23,945 nt of DNA from JBIKIW01 sp044361365 (GCA_044361365.1 JBIKIW010000025.1:1-23945), one strand, 5' to 3'. Positions 7,827 through 16,392 are shown, counted from the first letter of the stretch. A program made the numbers and translations. Notes: a model not told the origin generated them from the letters alone.

Positions 7827-7842
7827 ACTACCACACGGTAGT
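7827..7842 (+). promoter_or_regulatory. Hairpin at the predicted 5' end of the groES message
   Basis: ACTACC-ACAC-GGTAGT forms a perfect 6-bp stem with a 4-nt loop. It starts about one base after the predicted transcription start, so the groESL mRNA would begin with a stem-loop. Such 5' hairpins can protect mRNA from decay. A DNA-level role next to the CIRCE-like repeat is also possible. Confidence 0.4.
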
Positions 7843-7889
7843 CAATGTTCTAAATTTCTCTTTAAAAAGAACTTTTTAACTATTTTATT

Positions 7890-8192
7890 ATGACTATTAT
7901 TCCTTTAGGTAACAGACTTGTTATCAAACTTATCAAGCAAAAAAACACTAGTGCTTCTGGCATAATTTTATCCACCGAAGGCAAAAATGAACAATCCATG
8001 GGAGAAATTATTTCTTTAGGAGCTGGAGCAAATATTGAAAATGAAATGAATATCAAGGATTTGGGTGTAAAAATTGGAGATACTGTTTTGTTTGGTAAAT
8101 ACAGTGGAGAAGAAGTAAAAGATGAAACCGATTCTGACACAATTTTTAAAATTTTAAACGCTAAAGATATTTTAGCAATTATTCAAAACTAA
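7890..8192 (+). CDS. groES: Co-chaperonin GroES (Hsp10)
   Basis: GroES forms the heptameric lid of the GroEL folding chamber in the cytoplasm. At 100 residues it is about the usual length (95-100). It begins MTIIPLGNRLVIKLI, equivalent to the family's IRPLxDRVVVK opening. The mobile loop that binds GroEL corresponds to about residues 20-35 (SASGIILSTEGKNEQ), followed by MGEIISLGAG, and DTVLFGKYSGEEV matches the family's GDxVLFxKYxGxE motif. The ATG at 7890 is preceded by an AU-rich leader with no Shine-Dalgarno. groEL follows after 24 nt, so the two form an operon controlled by the promoter and CIRCE-like site upstream. Confidence 0.95.
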   Translation: MTIIPLGNRLVIKLIKQKNTSASGIILSTEGKNEQSMGEIISLGAGANIENEMNIKDLGVKIGDTVLFGKYSGEEVKDETDSDTIFKILNAKDILAIIQN

Positions 8193-8216
8193 ACAACTTA
8201 AAATTAACTTATTATT

Positions 8217-9857
8217 ATGGCTAAAAAAATGATCAAATTAGGCACCGCTGCCCGCAAAGCAATTCAAACAGGTGTAAATACAGTAGTTGACGCTGTTAGT
8301 AGCTCTTATGGACCATTAGGTCGCAACTCTGTAATCGAAAATTATGGAACTCCAAACATCACCAACGATGGTGTAACTATCGCTAAAGCAATTGAACTCG
8401 AAGGTTTTGAACAAATGGGTGTGAGCATTATTCAACAAGCTGCCAACAAAACCAATGACGAAGCTGGAGACGGAACAAGTCTTACCACAATTTTGGCTGG
8501 AAGTTTAATCAACGAAGGAATTCGGGTGGTTGAAGCTGGTTCTGACCCAGTAAAAGTTCGTGGAGGGCTGATTAAAGCTAGTGATTTTGTTTTGGACTAT
8601 ATCAGCAAACAATCCAAAATGATTTCTACTAAAGAAGAAATGACTGACGTTGCTACAATTTCTTCCAGACGACGAGAAATTGGTGAAATGATTGCTGAAA
8701 TCCTAACTGAAGTTGGAAAAGACGGAGTTGTAACAATCCAAAATGGAGACACCAACAAAATCGAAAAAGAAGTGGTTCAAGGAATGCAATTTGATAAAGG
8801 TTACAAATCTCCTTATTTTGTAACTGACTCCACTCGAATGGAAGCTGTAGCTGAAAAACCATTTATTTTGGTAACTGATCGTAAAGTTTCTACAATTCAA
8901 GAAGTTTTACCAGTTTTGGAGCAACTTGCCCAGCAAGGTAAAAAAGAATTAGTGATTATCGCTGATGATGTTGAAGGTGACGCTTTAGCTAATTTTATAG
9001 TAAACAAAATCCGAGGAGTTTTCAACATTTTTGCTGTTCAAGCACCTGCCTTTGGAGACCGCCGCAAAGCAATGCTACAAGATATTGCAGTATTAACTGG
9101 AGCTACTTTTATTTCTAGCGACCTTGGAATGCAGCTAAAATCCGTAACTCTTGAAGATCTTGGTTCAGCTGATAAAGTGGTTTCTGATAAAGATAAAACT
9201 ACAATTGTTGGAGGAAAAGGTGATAAAGATTTGATTGAGGCTAGAATTGCTGAAATTCGCAAAGACATCGAAAACACTGACTCAGACTACGACCGTGAAA
9301 AACTTCAAGAAAGACTAGCTAAACTAGCTGGTGGAGTTGGAGTAATCAAGGTTGGAGCTGCGACTGAAGTGCAAATGAAAGAGCTTAAATATTTGGTTGA
9401 AGATGCTTTAAATGCTACCAAAGCTGCTGTAAAAGAAGGCGTTGTTTCTGGAGGGGCTTCTACACTACTCCGAGCAGGGCAAGAGCTTGATAAACTAATC
9501 GCTGAAGCAACTGACGCTGAAGAAAAAGTTGGTATCACAATCGTCAAAAAAGCTTTAGAATATCCATTTAGAACTATTGCTAAAAATAGCGGAATTTACG
9601 ATATTTCCTTGATTGCTAAAGACATTTTGGCTAAACCAAATTCTGGATATGACTTTAGAAGCGATAAATTTATTGAAAACATGCTAGATGCTGGAATTAT
9701 CGATCCTGCTATGGTTGTCAGACAGGCTGTAGGCAATGCTACTTCAGTTGCTACTAGTATTTTAACCACTGAGGTTATTATCGCAGACGAGCCAAAGAAA
9801 GACGAACCAAAAGGTGCTGGAATGCCAGATATGTCTGGAATGGGAGGAATGATGTAG
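8217..9857 (+). CDS. groEL: Chaperonin GroEL (Hsp60)
   Basis: GroEL forms double heptameric rings that fold proteins with ATP and GroES. It has the standard length (546 residues) and is collinear with E. coli GroEL. The equatorial ATP site shows YGPLGRN, TNDGVTIAK (Asp51) and AGDGTS (Asp85). The hydrolytic Asp398 equivalent lies in LVEDALNATKAAVKEG, followed by GVVSGGAS. The C-terminal tail GMPDMSGMGGMM is the usual flexible Gly-Met tail. One small departure is that the lysine before the catalytic Asp (TKDG in E. coli) is Asn. The start is ATG at 8217 with no Shine-Dalgarno. A strong terminator lies 24 nt after the stop. Confidence 0.98.
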   Translation: MAKKMIKLGTAARKAIQTGVNTVVDAVSSSYGPLGRNSVIENYGTPNITNDGVTIAKAIELEGFEQMGVSIIQQAANKTNDEAGDGTSLTTILAGSLINEGIRVVEAGSDPVKVRGGLIKASDFVLDYISKQSKMISTKEEMTDVATISSRRREIGEMIAEILTEVGKDGVVTIQNGDTNKIEKEVVQGMQFDKGYKSPYFVTDSTRMEAVAEKPFILVTDRKVSTIQEVLPVLEQLAQQGKKELVIIADDVEGDALANFIVNKIRGVFNIFAVQAPAFGDRRKAMLQDIAVLTGATFISSDLGMQLKSVTLEDLGSADKVVSDKDKTTIVGGKGDKDLIEARIAEIRKDIENTDSDYDREKLQERLAKLAGGVGVIKVGAATEVQMKELKYLVEDALNATKAAVKEGVVSGGASTLLRAGQELDKLIAEATDAEEKVGITIVKKALEYPFRTIAKNSGIYDISLIAKDILAKPNSGYDFRSDKFIENMLDAGIIDPAMVVRQAVGNATSVATSILTTEVIIADEPKKDEPKGAGMPDMSGMGGMM

Positions 9858-9880
9858 TTTTAGAACCGACAAAACAATTG

Positions 9881-9903
9881 AGGGAGCTTCGACTCCCTTT
9901 TTT
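9881..9903 (+). terminator. Intrinsic terminator of groES-groEL
   Basis: AGGGAG (9881-9886) pairs with CTCCCT (9893-9898) around the loop CTTCGA, and a run of six T follows. It lies 24 nt beyond the groEL stop. Read from the minus strand it has no U tract, so it does not obviously terminate the convergent glycosyltransferase gene. Confidence 0.85.
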
Positions 9904-9909
9904 GCTGGG

Positions 9910-11754
9910 CTATAATTTATAAATAAAAATTACCTGATTGCGATCAAAAATTGCAGACCTGGTTTGTAAGTAATCTAGGTTACTTCTGGCAATAGAATTT
10001 TCTTTTTGCTTGTCACTTAAAAGTTGAATAATATTAGAATCTACAATCAAATATTGCTGTTTAAGATTTTCAATTTTAATCTCACGAAGATCCACAAAAG
10101 GTGACCAAAAATCTTTAAGCTTTTTACCTTTTCCAATCAATTCTTGCATGGCAATATTGGTGTTTGGACCTCCACTAATAGCCAAAGCGGTATTCCAATT
10201 TTTGCCTGTCAAAAGATCTTCATCACTAGATTTAAAAAGATTTTCTTGTTTTAAATATCGAAAAGTAGCAGCTTGTTCTTGGTCCCAATTTATGGTTGAA
10301 TCGGTTGTCAGTTTCCACTTTTGTTTCTGCCAGAAAATATTTGTGTAGCTAATTCCTTGATTTATAGCCAAAACTCCAAAGACAATATAAAAAATCAAAA
10401 AACCTGAGACCAAATATTTACCAATTTTAGACTTTAAATTTAGACTTAAAAATAAACCTAAAAGAGCATAGATATAAATTAAAACTGGATAAAAGTGGCG
10501 ATACCCGATGGTGAGACGAGAGTTCCAGCTACTGATCAAATATAAAAATGGGAAGCCAACCGCCAAAATTCCAATCAATAATTTAGAAGAGTTTTCTTTT
10601 AGGAATAACTTCAAACTTTGTTGTTTTTTTGCAGATATTTTTTCTCTAAAGTTAGCTTCTGATCCAGTTGTTAAGCTCAAAACGGCTTTTAGTAATAACT
10701 TGGAATTAAAGTTTTTAATGACCCAAAAAATTCCAGCTAAAATTGCTACAAAAAATAAAATTATAAGCATTGGATTTTCTTTAAACCAAAAAACTCGCTC
10801 GATAAATTGATGATAAGTTATGACTTCAAAATGATCGTCAATAAAATTTGGCTGATTATGTTCTGACCTTCCAAGAGTCATCACCAGACCCTTTAAATAA
10901 AAATAAAATGGTAGCAAAATAGGATTCCAAAATTCCCTTAAACTCCAATTAAATTCTGCCCTAAAAGCAATTAAATTTAAAAACCAAATTCCAAAAAGAT
11001 TGCATAAACTAACTATTCCAAAACTAGATAAAAGCTTAAGTAGGGCTTTGTCATTTTGTTTGTACATGAAAAAAACACCCGAAAGAAATGTTAGCCCAAG
11101 CAAAATTGCTATCCAAATAAAATTACTAAACTTAACATTTAAAGCCAAAAATAAGCTAAAAGCCAACCAACCAGTTTTTCCTAAAAAATCTTTCCAGGAA
11201 TCTTTTAAAAACCCTTTACTTAAATTCGCCATTGCCAAAAAAACTACCAAACTAGTCCAACCTGAGGCTACATCAAAAGTTAGTAAGAAATTTTGGCTAC
11301 TAAAACTTGGTGAAAAAATATACAAAATTCCAAGTATCCAAGCTAAATCTTTTTTCAAAAACTGGTATTTCCAGGCAAAAAGCCACAAGCAAAAAATAAA
11401 TCCTAAATTAAAAAATAAATAAACTAGTCGTGAGCTTTGAAGTACCGCTGAGCTTCCAGCCTTAGCATTCAACTGATAATCCACACCTCTAGACCACTGC
11501 TCTCGATTTTCGGTTTGGTAGTCATTAAAAAAAACTGCTAAAACCACGGCGTTCAGATTTTTAAGTAATGTAGGATGTTCCACATTTGCCCCTTGTCCAT
11601 AAACATAGCTGTGGGCTGCTCCTAGGTGGGCAGTTTCATCGCCAGCCAAGCCGACATTTAAGACACTATAAATTCCAATTGATAAATAGGCTAAACTTAA
11701 TAGAGTCAAAAAAACTTTTCCACTCATTTTCCAAATTTTAACTTTTTCAAACAT
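9910..11754 (-). CDS. Membrane glycosyltransferase, GT-C fold (GT39/PMT-like)
   Basis: This 614-residue integral membrane protein has a cytoplasmic start, a first membrane helix at about 11-34, then the loop sequence AGDETAHLGAAHSYVYGQG and VEHPTLLK. The Asp-Glu pair after the first helix and the downstream HPxxxK are hallmarks of GT39/ArnT/PMT-type enzymes, which move sugars from polyprenyl-phosphate carriers to acceptors outside the membrane. About ten further hydrophobic segments follow, then a soluble C-terminal region (about 490-614). The donor and acceptor cannot be read from sequence. The ATG lies inside the end of coaD-coaE (8-bp overlap), implying translational coupling. It converges on groEL, with the stops 52 nt apart. 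Confidence 0.78.
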   Translation of the reverse strand: MFEKVKIWKMSGKVFLTLLSLAYLSIGIYSVLNVGLAGDETAHLGAAHSYVYGQGANVEHPTLLKNLNAVVLAVFFNDYQTENREQWSRGVDYQLNAKAGSSAVLQSSRLVYLFFNLGFIFCLWLFAWKYQFLKKDLAWILGILYIFSPSFSSQNFLLTFDVASGWTSLVVFLAMANLSKGFLKDSWKDFLGKTGWLAFSLFLALNVKFSNFIWIAILLGLTFLSGVFFMYKQNDKALLKLLSSFGIVSLCNLFGIWFLNLIAFRAEFNWSLREFWNPILLPFYFYLKGLVMTLGRSEHNQPNFIDDHFEVITYHQFIERVFWFKENPMLIILFFVAILAGIFWVIKNFNSKLLLKAVLSLTTGSEANFREKISAKKQQSLKLFLKENSSKLLIGILAVGFPFLYLISSWNSRLTIGYRHFYPVLIYIYALLGLFLSLNLKSKIGKYLVSGFLIFYIVFGVLAINQGISYTNIFWQKQKWKLTTDSTINWDQEQAATFRYLKQENLFKSSDEDLLTGKNWNTALAISGGPNTNIAMQELIGKGKKLKDFWSPFVDLREIKIENLKQQYLIVDSNIIQLLSDKQKENSIARSNLDYLQTRSAIFDRNQVIFIYKL

Positions 11755-12871
11755 AGTTTTGGGTGTATTTTATTATTTTTGTAACCAAATTATCAAGTTC
11801 ATTTTCATCCAAATCATCAGTTTTCAAATCCCAAATTTGTCCATAATTATCTTTCTCAATGGATTTTTCTAACCTCAGCTTTTTCTCTTCAAAGTTAAAC
11901 TGGTTAGCAATTCTTTGCTGAATTTGATCTAAATCTAAACCTCTAGCTAACAATCTTTGCTGAATTATTTGAGGTGAATTTTCTAACAAAATAACGGTGT
12001 TGTTACAAAGATAAGTAAGATTATATTCTTCCCAAATGGCAGATTCCAAAAAAATTATACCAGTCATACTTTGCAAACTTTGCCTCAGTTTTAAAAGAAC
12101 TAGAGGGTGAATTAAGTCGGTGAGGAATTTTAAATCTAACTTGTTTGAAAACACCTTTACAGCTAATTTACTTCGATCAATATTTTGATTTTTATCCAAA
12201 ATTTCTGTTCCAAATTTATCCATAATTTTCTGACGGGCTATTTTTTCGGCTTCTGATTTTCCAAGTAAAATCTCGTGTCCAAGCTCGTCTAAATCAATTT
12301 TTTGAGCTGGTAAATTCTGGCTTTGAAGTTTTTCAATCAGTTTTTTACTAACTGTACTTTTGCCACTGCCAATTCCACCACTAAGACTAATAATGGTTTG
12401 ATTTTTGAGTCTTTTTTCTAAAGCTTTTTTAACGAGCAATGGTACAGATTTATGGATCTCACCACCGACTAAAACCATTTCTTTGACCGCTGTAGAAGAG
12501 ATAAAATCGTTGGAAGAAAATAGATTTATAAATTCCAAATTAGAATTTTGGCTAAGATAATTTTGATATAAAACCAACTCGTGTAAATAATCGTTTGAGT
12601 TACGAAAACCACGCACAATAAAATTGATATTTCTCTCCTGAGCCAAATCGGTTAGTAGTCCATCAAAGGAAACAACCTCGATATTTTTAAATGTTTGAAG
12701 CACCTTCTGAGTCATCTCTTTCCTCTCTAAAAGGTTAAAAGAGTAGCTTTTGAGATAGTTATTTCCAACCGCCACTACTAGCTTATCAAAAATTTTCCCA
12801 GCTCTATAAATAATATCTAAATGACCGTTAGTAATGGGATCTGCAGACAATGGGTAAATTGCATCTGGCAT
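11747..12871 (-). CDS. coaDE: Bifunctional phosphopantetheine adenylyltransferase/dephospho-CoA kinase (CoaD-CoaE fusion)
   Basis: One 374-residue chain carries the last two steps of coenzyme A synthesis. Residues 1-155 are CoaD: YPLSADPITNGH with the nucleotidyltransferase TxGH motif at 14-17, GLLTDLAQERNINFIVRGFR (71-90) and ISSTAVKEMVLVGG (124-137). CoaD makes dephospho-CoA from 4'-phosphopantetheine and ATP. Residues 158-374 are CoaE: P-loop GGIGSGKST (165-173), KIDLDELGHEIL, the LIHPLV segment and a lid region with RLLARG. CoaE phosphorylates dephospho-CoA. Both domains have full normal length and their signature residues, with only about 5 linker residues. The order matches animal CoA synthase, but domain 1 is of bacterial CoaD type. 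The ATG at 12871 has no Shine-Dalgarno. parB is divergent 56 nt away, and the gene overlaps the downstream glycosyltransferase by 8 bp. Confidence 0.92.
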   Translation of the reverse strand: MPDAIYPLSADPITNGHLDIIYRAGKIFDKLVVAVGNNYLKSYSFNLLERKEMTQKVLQTFKNIEVVSFDGLLTDLAQERNINFIVRGFRNSNDYLHELVLYQNYLSQNSNLEFINLFSSNDFISSTAVKEMVLVGGEIHKSVPLLVKKALEKRLKNQTIISLSGGIGSGKSTVSKKLIEKLQSQNLPAQKIDLDELGHEILLGKSEAEKIARQKIMDKFGTEILDKNQNIDRSKLAVKVFSNKLDLKFLTDLIHPLVLLKLRQSLQSMTGIIFLESAIWEEYNLTYLCNNTVILLENSPQIIQQRLLARGLDLDQIQQRIANQFNFEEKKLRLEKSIEKDNYGQIWDLKTDDLDENELDNLVTKIIKYTQNYV

Positions 12872-12894
12872 AAAAATTGACGAAGTCCTATAAT
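12865..12894 (+). promoter_or_regulatory. Likely parB promoter
   Basis: A perfect -10 box TATAAT (12889-12894) lies 18 nt after CTGGCA (12865-12870), which matches TTGACA at four positions. Transcription would start near 12901, about 27 nt before the parB ATG. The -35 part overlaps the first codons of the divergent coaD-coaE gene, so the two promoters probably share this 56-nt gap. Confidence 0.45.
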
Positions 12895-12927
12895 TTACTC
12901 TTTGATTAAATTGTTTTTGTCACGCCA

Positions 12928-13806
12928 ATGCCTCTCGGAAAATCACTAGACAATATTTTGGGTGATTATTTTGGTCAAACTGAAATTAATCTTAACCCAA
13001 AAACCTTACTTCAATCAGAAGAACTTCCTACCGGTGTTGCCGAAATTCTTATAGAAAACATTGAACTTAGTCCATATCAAACCAGAACCCGCTTTGAGCA
13101 AACCAAAATTGAAAGTTTAGCCAAAGATATTCAAGACCAAGGTTTGATTTCACCAGTAGTTGTTTTGCAAAAAAAATTCACCCAAACTACCGAGCCAGAA
13201 TATATTCTTTTAGCAGGGGAGAGAAGACTTCGGGCTATCAAATTTTTGGGTCATAAAAAGATTTTGGCAATTATAAAATCTGAAAATCAGCTTAGTGAGA
13301 AACAACAAGCCATGATTAGTGCGATGGAGAATTTGCAGAGAGAAGATTTGAGTCCAATTGAGCTATCTCAAACCTACAAAATGTTGATGCTGACTCAGAG
13401 TTTAGATGAGGCTGGACTAGCCCAAATGCTTGGAGTTTCTGGGCAGCACATCAAAAATTATCTTAGACTTTTGGAACTTTCGTTACCGGTGAAAGAAGCT
13501 TTAAATAAAAAGCAAATTGGAGAAGGTCAAGCTAGGCATTTAGTTGGATTAAGTGAACAAAAACAGCTAGAAGTTTTAGCTTTGATTTTGGAAAAAGAAA
13601 TGACCGTCAAGGAAGTGATTGAGTACCTACAACAAGAAAAACAAAATGCACCCAAAACCCCTGTAAAATCTTTATTTCACAACTTACCAGCCGAAATTCT
13701 AACTAAAGCCGATAGATTTGCCAGTCAGTTTAGTAATTCTAAGCTAAAATGTAGCGGAGATATTAACAAAGGTAAAATTATTATTTCTTGGGATAATAGT
13801 AAGTAA
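12928..13806 (+). CDS. parB: ParB-family chromosome partitioning protein
   Basis: ParB binds parS sites near the replication origin, spreads as a CTP-dependent clamp and helps segregate the chromosome with ParA. The 292-residue chain has the standard layout: a short N-terminal arm, the ParB/Sulfiredoxin domain with ELSPYQTRTRF and the CTP-binding GERRLRA (97-103), ENLQREDLSPIE (134-145), a helix-turn-helix at about 162-184 (LAQMLGVSGQHIKNYL), and a small C-terminal dimerisation domain (about 240-292). The length is typical. The ATG at 12928 lacks a Shine-Dalgarno. Its usual partner parA is not adjacent, and I found no full parS palindrome in the window. Confidence 0.93.
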   Translation: MPLGKSLDNILGDYFGQTEINLNPKTLLQSEELPTGVAEILIENIELSPYQTRTRFEQTKIESLAKDIQDQGLISPVVVLQKKFTQTTEPEYILLAGERRLRAIKFLGHKKILAIIKSENQLSEKQQAMISAMENLQREDLSPIELSQTYKMLMLTQSLDEAGLAQMLGVSGQHIKNYLRLLELSLPVKEALNKKQIGEGQARHLVGLSEQKQLEVLALILEKEMTVKEVIEYLQQEKQNAPKTPVKSLFHNLPAEILTKADRFASQFSNSKLKCSGDINKGKIIISWDNSK

Positions 13807-13822
13807 AACAAAGCCACAGTCT

Positions 13823-13851
13823 TTGACATCTAAAGATTTTTACCTTATTTA
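13823..13851 (+). promoter_or_regulatory. Possible rfbA promoter
   Basis: A perfect -35 TTGACA (13823-13828) is followed after 17 nt by TATTTA (13846-13851), a weak -10 with TAT conserved. Transcription would start near 13858, only about 3 nt before the rfbA ATG, which would give an almost leaderless message. Confidence 0.4.
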
Positions 13852-13860
13852 AAAGAAATT

Positions 13861-14718
13861 ATGAAAGGAATAATTCTAGCTGGTGGTTCTGGAACCAGGC
13901 TATATCCAATCACCAAAGGTATTTCCAAGCAGTTGATGCCAATTTATGATAAACCGATGATTTATTATCCTTTATCAATTTTGTTGCAGGCTGGAATTAG
14001 AGAAGTTTTGATTATCACAACCCCCGCAGACAAACCAAGCTTTGAAAACTTACTTGGAGACGGTAGCGACTTAGGTTGTAAGTTCCAATACATTGCCCAA
14101 CCAAGCCCAGACGGTTTAGCCCAAGCTTTTATTTTGGGAGAAAAATTTATTGGTGGCAAAAAAGTAGCTTTGGTTTTGGGTGATAATATTTTTTATGGTT
14201 CAAACCTAAATCAAATTTTGGCTGAAAGTGTAGATCCAGATGGAGGAATTGTGTTTGCTTATCACGTAACTGACCCAGAAAGATACGGTGTGGTCGATTT
14301 TGATCAAAATCATAAAGCTATTTCGATTGAAGAAAAACCCAAAAATCCAAAGTCAAACTATGCTGTTTCAGGCGTTTATTTTTACGACAATAAGGTGGTT
14401 GAAATTGCCAAAAACATAAAACCAAGTCCAAGAGGAGAGTTAGAAATTACTGATGTAAACATGGAATATCTAAGACAAAATAAACTTCAAGTAAAAGTTA
14501 TGGACAGAGGTACTGCCTGGCTGGATACTGGTACTTTTGCATCTATGAATCAGGCTTCTCAGTTTGTGCAGGTGATCGAAGAAAGACAGGGTTACAAAAT
14601 CGGCTGTATAGAAGAAATTGCCTTTAGAAAAGGATTTATTGATCAATCTCAGTTAGAAAAGCTAGCCGAGCCTCTACTCAAAAGTGGTTATGGAAAGTAT
14701 CTGATGGAGCTAATTTAA
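13861..14718 (+). CDS. rfbA: Glucose-1-phosphate thymidylyltransferase
   Basis: RfbA (RmlA) joins dTTP and glucose-1-phosphate into dTDP-glucose, the first step toward dTDP-L-rhamnose. The nucleotide-binding start KGIILAGGSGTRLYPIT is textbook, with the catalytic Arg and Lys in GTRLYPITKGISKQLMPIYD. The metal-binding Asp in LVLGDNIFYG and the sugar-binding EEKPKNPKSNYAVSGVYFYD follow. ELEITDVN and GTAWLDTGTFASM complete the set. At 285 residues it matches the usual 285-295. It is the first gene of the rml locus. A gap of 78 nt separates it from rfbB, with no visible terminator. Confidence 0.97.
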   Translation: MKGIILAGGSGTRLYPITKGISKQLMPIYDKPMIYYPLSILLQAGIREVLIITTPADKPSFENLLGDGSDLGCKFQYIAQPSPDGLAQAFILGEKFIGGKKVALVLGDNIFYGSNLNQILAESVDPDGGIVFAYHVTDPERYGVVDFDQNHKAISIEEKPKNPKSNYAVSGVYFYDNKVVEIAKNIKPSPRGELEITDVNMEYLRQNKLQVKVMDRGTAWLDTGTFASMNQASQFVQVIEERQGYKIGCIEEIAFRKGFIDQSQLEKLAEPLLKSGYGKYLMELI

Positions 14719-14796
14719 CAGATTAAAACCTTAAACTAATTTGCCGAAAATCTAAAAATTCAGCTACAAATCTATAAAGTTAATTTTTTATATAAT

Positions 14797-15753
14797 ATGT
14801 TAGATTTATCTCAAATAAAAAACATTTTAGTCACCGGTGGAGCAGGTTTTATTGGTTCAAATTTCCTCAATGAGTTTGTACCTAAATTTCCAAATATCAA
14901 TTTTATTAATTTGGATAAACTAACTTATGCTGCTGATCTAAACAATATCAAAGTTGGAGATAACCAAAACTACAAATTTATTCAAGGTGATATTTGTGAT
15001 AGCAAGCTTTTAGAAAATATTTTTGAATCTGAAAAAATCGACTCTGTAATTCATTTTGCTGCCGAAAGTCACGTTGACTTAAGTATTAAAAATCCTGGTA
15101 TTTTTGTGGAAGCAAATGTTGTAGGAACTCAAAAACTGCTTGAAAAAGCCCTAAAATATGAGATCAAACGATTTCACCACGTTTCTACAGATGAAGTTTA
15201 TGGAAGCCTAGGAGAAACTGGCTATTTTACCGAACAAACCACTCTTGCTCCAAATTCACCATACTCAGCCTCCAAAGCTGGAAGTGATTTTTTGGTACGA
15301 GCCTACAATGAAACTTTTGGTTTAAATACAACTATCAGCCGCTGCTCCAATAACTACGGCCCAAACCAAGATAAAACCAAGCTAATTCCTTCTTTTATTT
15401 CTAAGCTCAAAAACAATCAAAAAGTTCCACTTTATAAAGATGGTAAAAATGTGCGGGATTGGCTTTTTGTAAAAGATCACGTCGAGGCAATTTGGGAAAT
15501 ATTTATGAGGGCTGAAAGTGGATCAGTCTATAATATTGGTGGAAATAACGAAAAAACCAACACGGAAATTACCAGAATTTTGCTAGAATTTTTTGGTAAA
15601 GATGAAAGCCAAATTGAGTTTGTAACTGACCGAAAAGGTCATGATTATCGCTACGCAATTGACGCTACTAAAATCAAAAATGACTTAGGCTGGACTCCAA
15701 AATATACTTTCGAAACTGGAATCAAAGAAACTCTAAATTTTTACTTAGCCTAA
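14797..15753 (+). CDS. rfbB: dTDP-glucose 4,6-dehydratase
   Basis: RfbB (RmlB) converts dTDP-glucose to dTDP-4-keto-6-deoxyglucose using bound NAD. The extended short-chain dehydrogenase signature is complete: the NAD-binding GGAGFIG at 14-20, the catalytic Thr-Asp-Glu at 131-133 (HVSTDEVYGS), and Tyr156-xxx-Lys160 in SPYSASKAGSDF. The substrate-binding SRCSNNYGPNQ and GKNVRDWLFVKDH follow. At 318 residues it is on the short side of the family (about 315-360). The ATG is preceded directly by TATATAAT, an AT-rich leader with no Shine-Dalgarno. rfbC follows after 4 nt, so the two are cotranscribed. Confidence 0.97.
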   Translation: MLDLSQIKNILVTGGAGFIGSNFLNEFVPKFPNINFINLDKLTYAADLNNIKVGDNQNYKFIQGDICDSKLLENIFESEKIDSVIHFAAESHVDLSIKNPGIFVEANVVGTQKLLEKALKYEIKRFHHVSTDEVYGSLGETGYFTEQTTLAPNSPYSASKAGSDFLVRAYNETFGLNTTISRCSNNYGPNQDKTKLIPSFISKLKNNQKVPLYKDGKNVRDWLFVKDHVEAIWEIFMRAESGSVYNIGGNNEKTNTEITRILLEFFGKDESQIEFVTDRKGHDYRYAIDATKIKNDLGWTPKYTFETGIKETLNFYLA

Positions 15754-15757
15754 TAAA

Positions 15758-16300
15758 ATGCCTTTTACCCAAACCCCAATTAAAGATTTAGTAATTTTCG
15801 AGCCTAGAGTTTTTGAAGACGAAAGAGGTTATTTTTTTGAAAGTTACAACCAAAAACTATTTGAGGAAAATGGAATTGACACCAAATTCATTCAAGACAA
15901 TCAATCCAAATCTAGCTTAGGAGTTTTGCGTGGGATTCATTTTCAAAAACCACCTTTTGCTCAGGCTAAATTAGTGCGAGTTTTGAGCGGAAAAGTGCTT
16001 GATGTAGCGGTGGATTTACGCCCAGAGTCGGCTACTTTTGGAGAGTATTTTGCTATTGAACTTACAGCTGAAAACAAAAAACAACTTTTTATACCTCGAG
16101 GTTTTGGACACGGTTTTGTGGTACTAAGCCAAACTGCTGAATTTGCTTATAAATGCGACAATTTGTACTCCAAAGAGCATGAAAGTGGAATTATTTATAA
16201 CGATTCTGATCTAAAAATTGATTGGCAGATTGAAACTAGCGAATTAATAATTTCTGATAAAGATCAACAGCTAAAAAGCTTTGTAGAATTTAAAAATTAA
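15758..16300 (+). CDS. rfbC: dTDP-4-dehydrorhamnose 3,5-epimerase
   Basis: RfbC (RmlC) inverts carbons 3 and 5 of dTDP-4-keto-6-deoxyglucose. This 180-residue cupin has the family signatures: FFESYNQKLFEE, VLRGIHFQKPPFAQAKLVRV with catalytic His61, VLDVAVDLRPES, FIPRGFGHGFVVLS with His118, and EFAYKCDNLYSKEHE with the active-site Tyr131. Length is normal (about 180-185). It lies 4 nt after rfbB. The next pathway gene, rfbD, is about 2.5 kb away because of the intervening fic and ATPase genes. Confidence 0.97.
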   Translation: MPFTQTPIKDLVIFEPRVFEDERGYFFESYNQKLFEENGIDTKFIQDNQSKSSLGVLRGIHFQKPPFAQAKLVRVLSGKVLDVAVDLRPESATFGEYFAIELTAENKKQLFIPRGFGHGFVVLSQTAEFAYKCDNLYSKEHESGIIYNDSDLKIDWQIETSELIISDKDQQLKSFVEFKN

Positions 16301-16306
16301 CTGTTT
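16299..16306 (+). repeat. Left copy of 8-bp direct repeat flanking the fic/ATPase insert
   Basis: AACTGTTT begins at the last two bases of the rfbC stop codon. The same 8 bases occur at 18765-18772, just before the rfbD start. The two copies bracket the fic and ATPase genes and could be a target-site duplication or recombination scar. A chance match in AT-rich intergenic DNA is not excluded. Confidence 0.4.
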
Positions 16307-16392
16307 TCTAACTAAAAATCGTGAAAAACCTAGAATATTTTGTTAAATTCACGGTAATTATTGACATAATCATGAAAGACTGAAATTCTTTG

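Noticed and set aside
9038..9547. Minus-strand open frames opposite groEL
   Set aside because: They are antisense shadows produced by the codon bias of groEL and show no family features.
12877..12894. TTGACG as -35 for the TATAAT upstream of parB
   Set aside because: The spacing is only 6 nt; CTGGCA at 12865 with an 18-nt spacer fits better.
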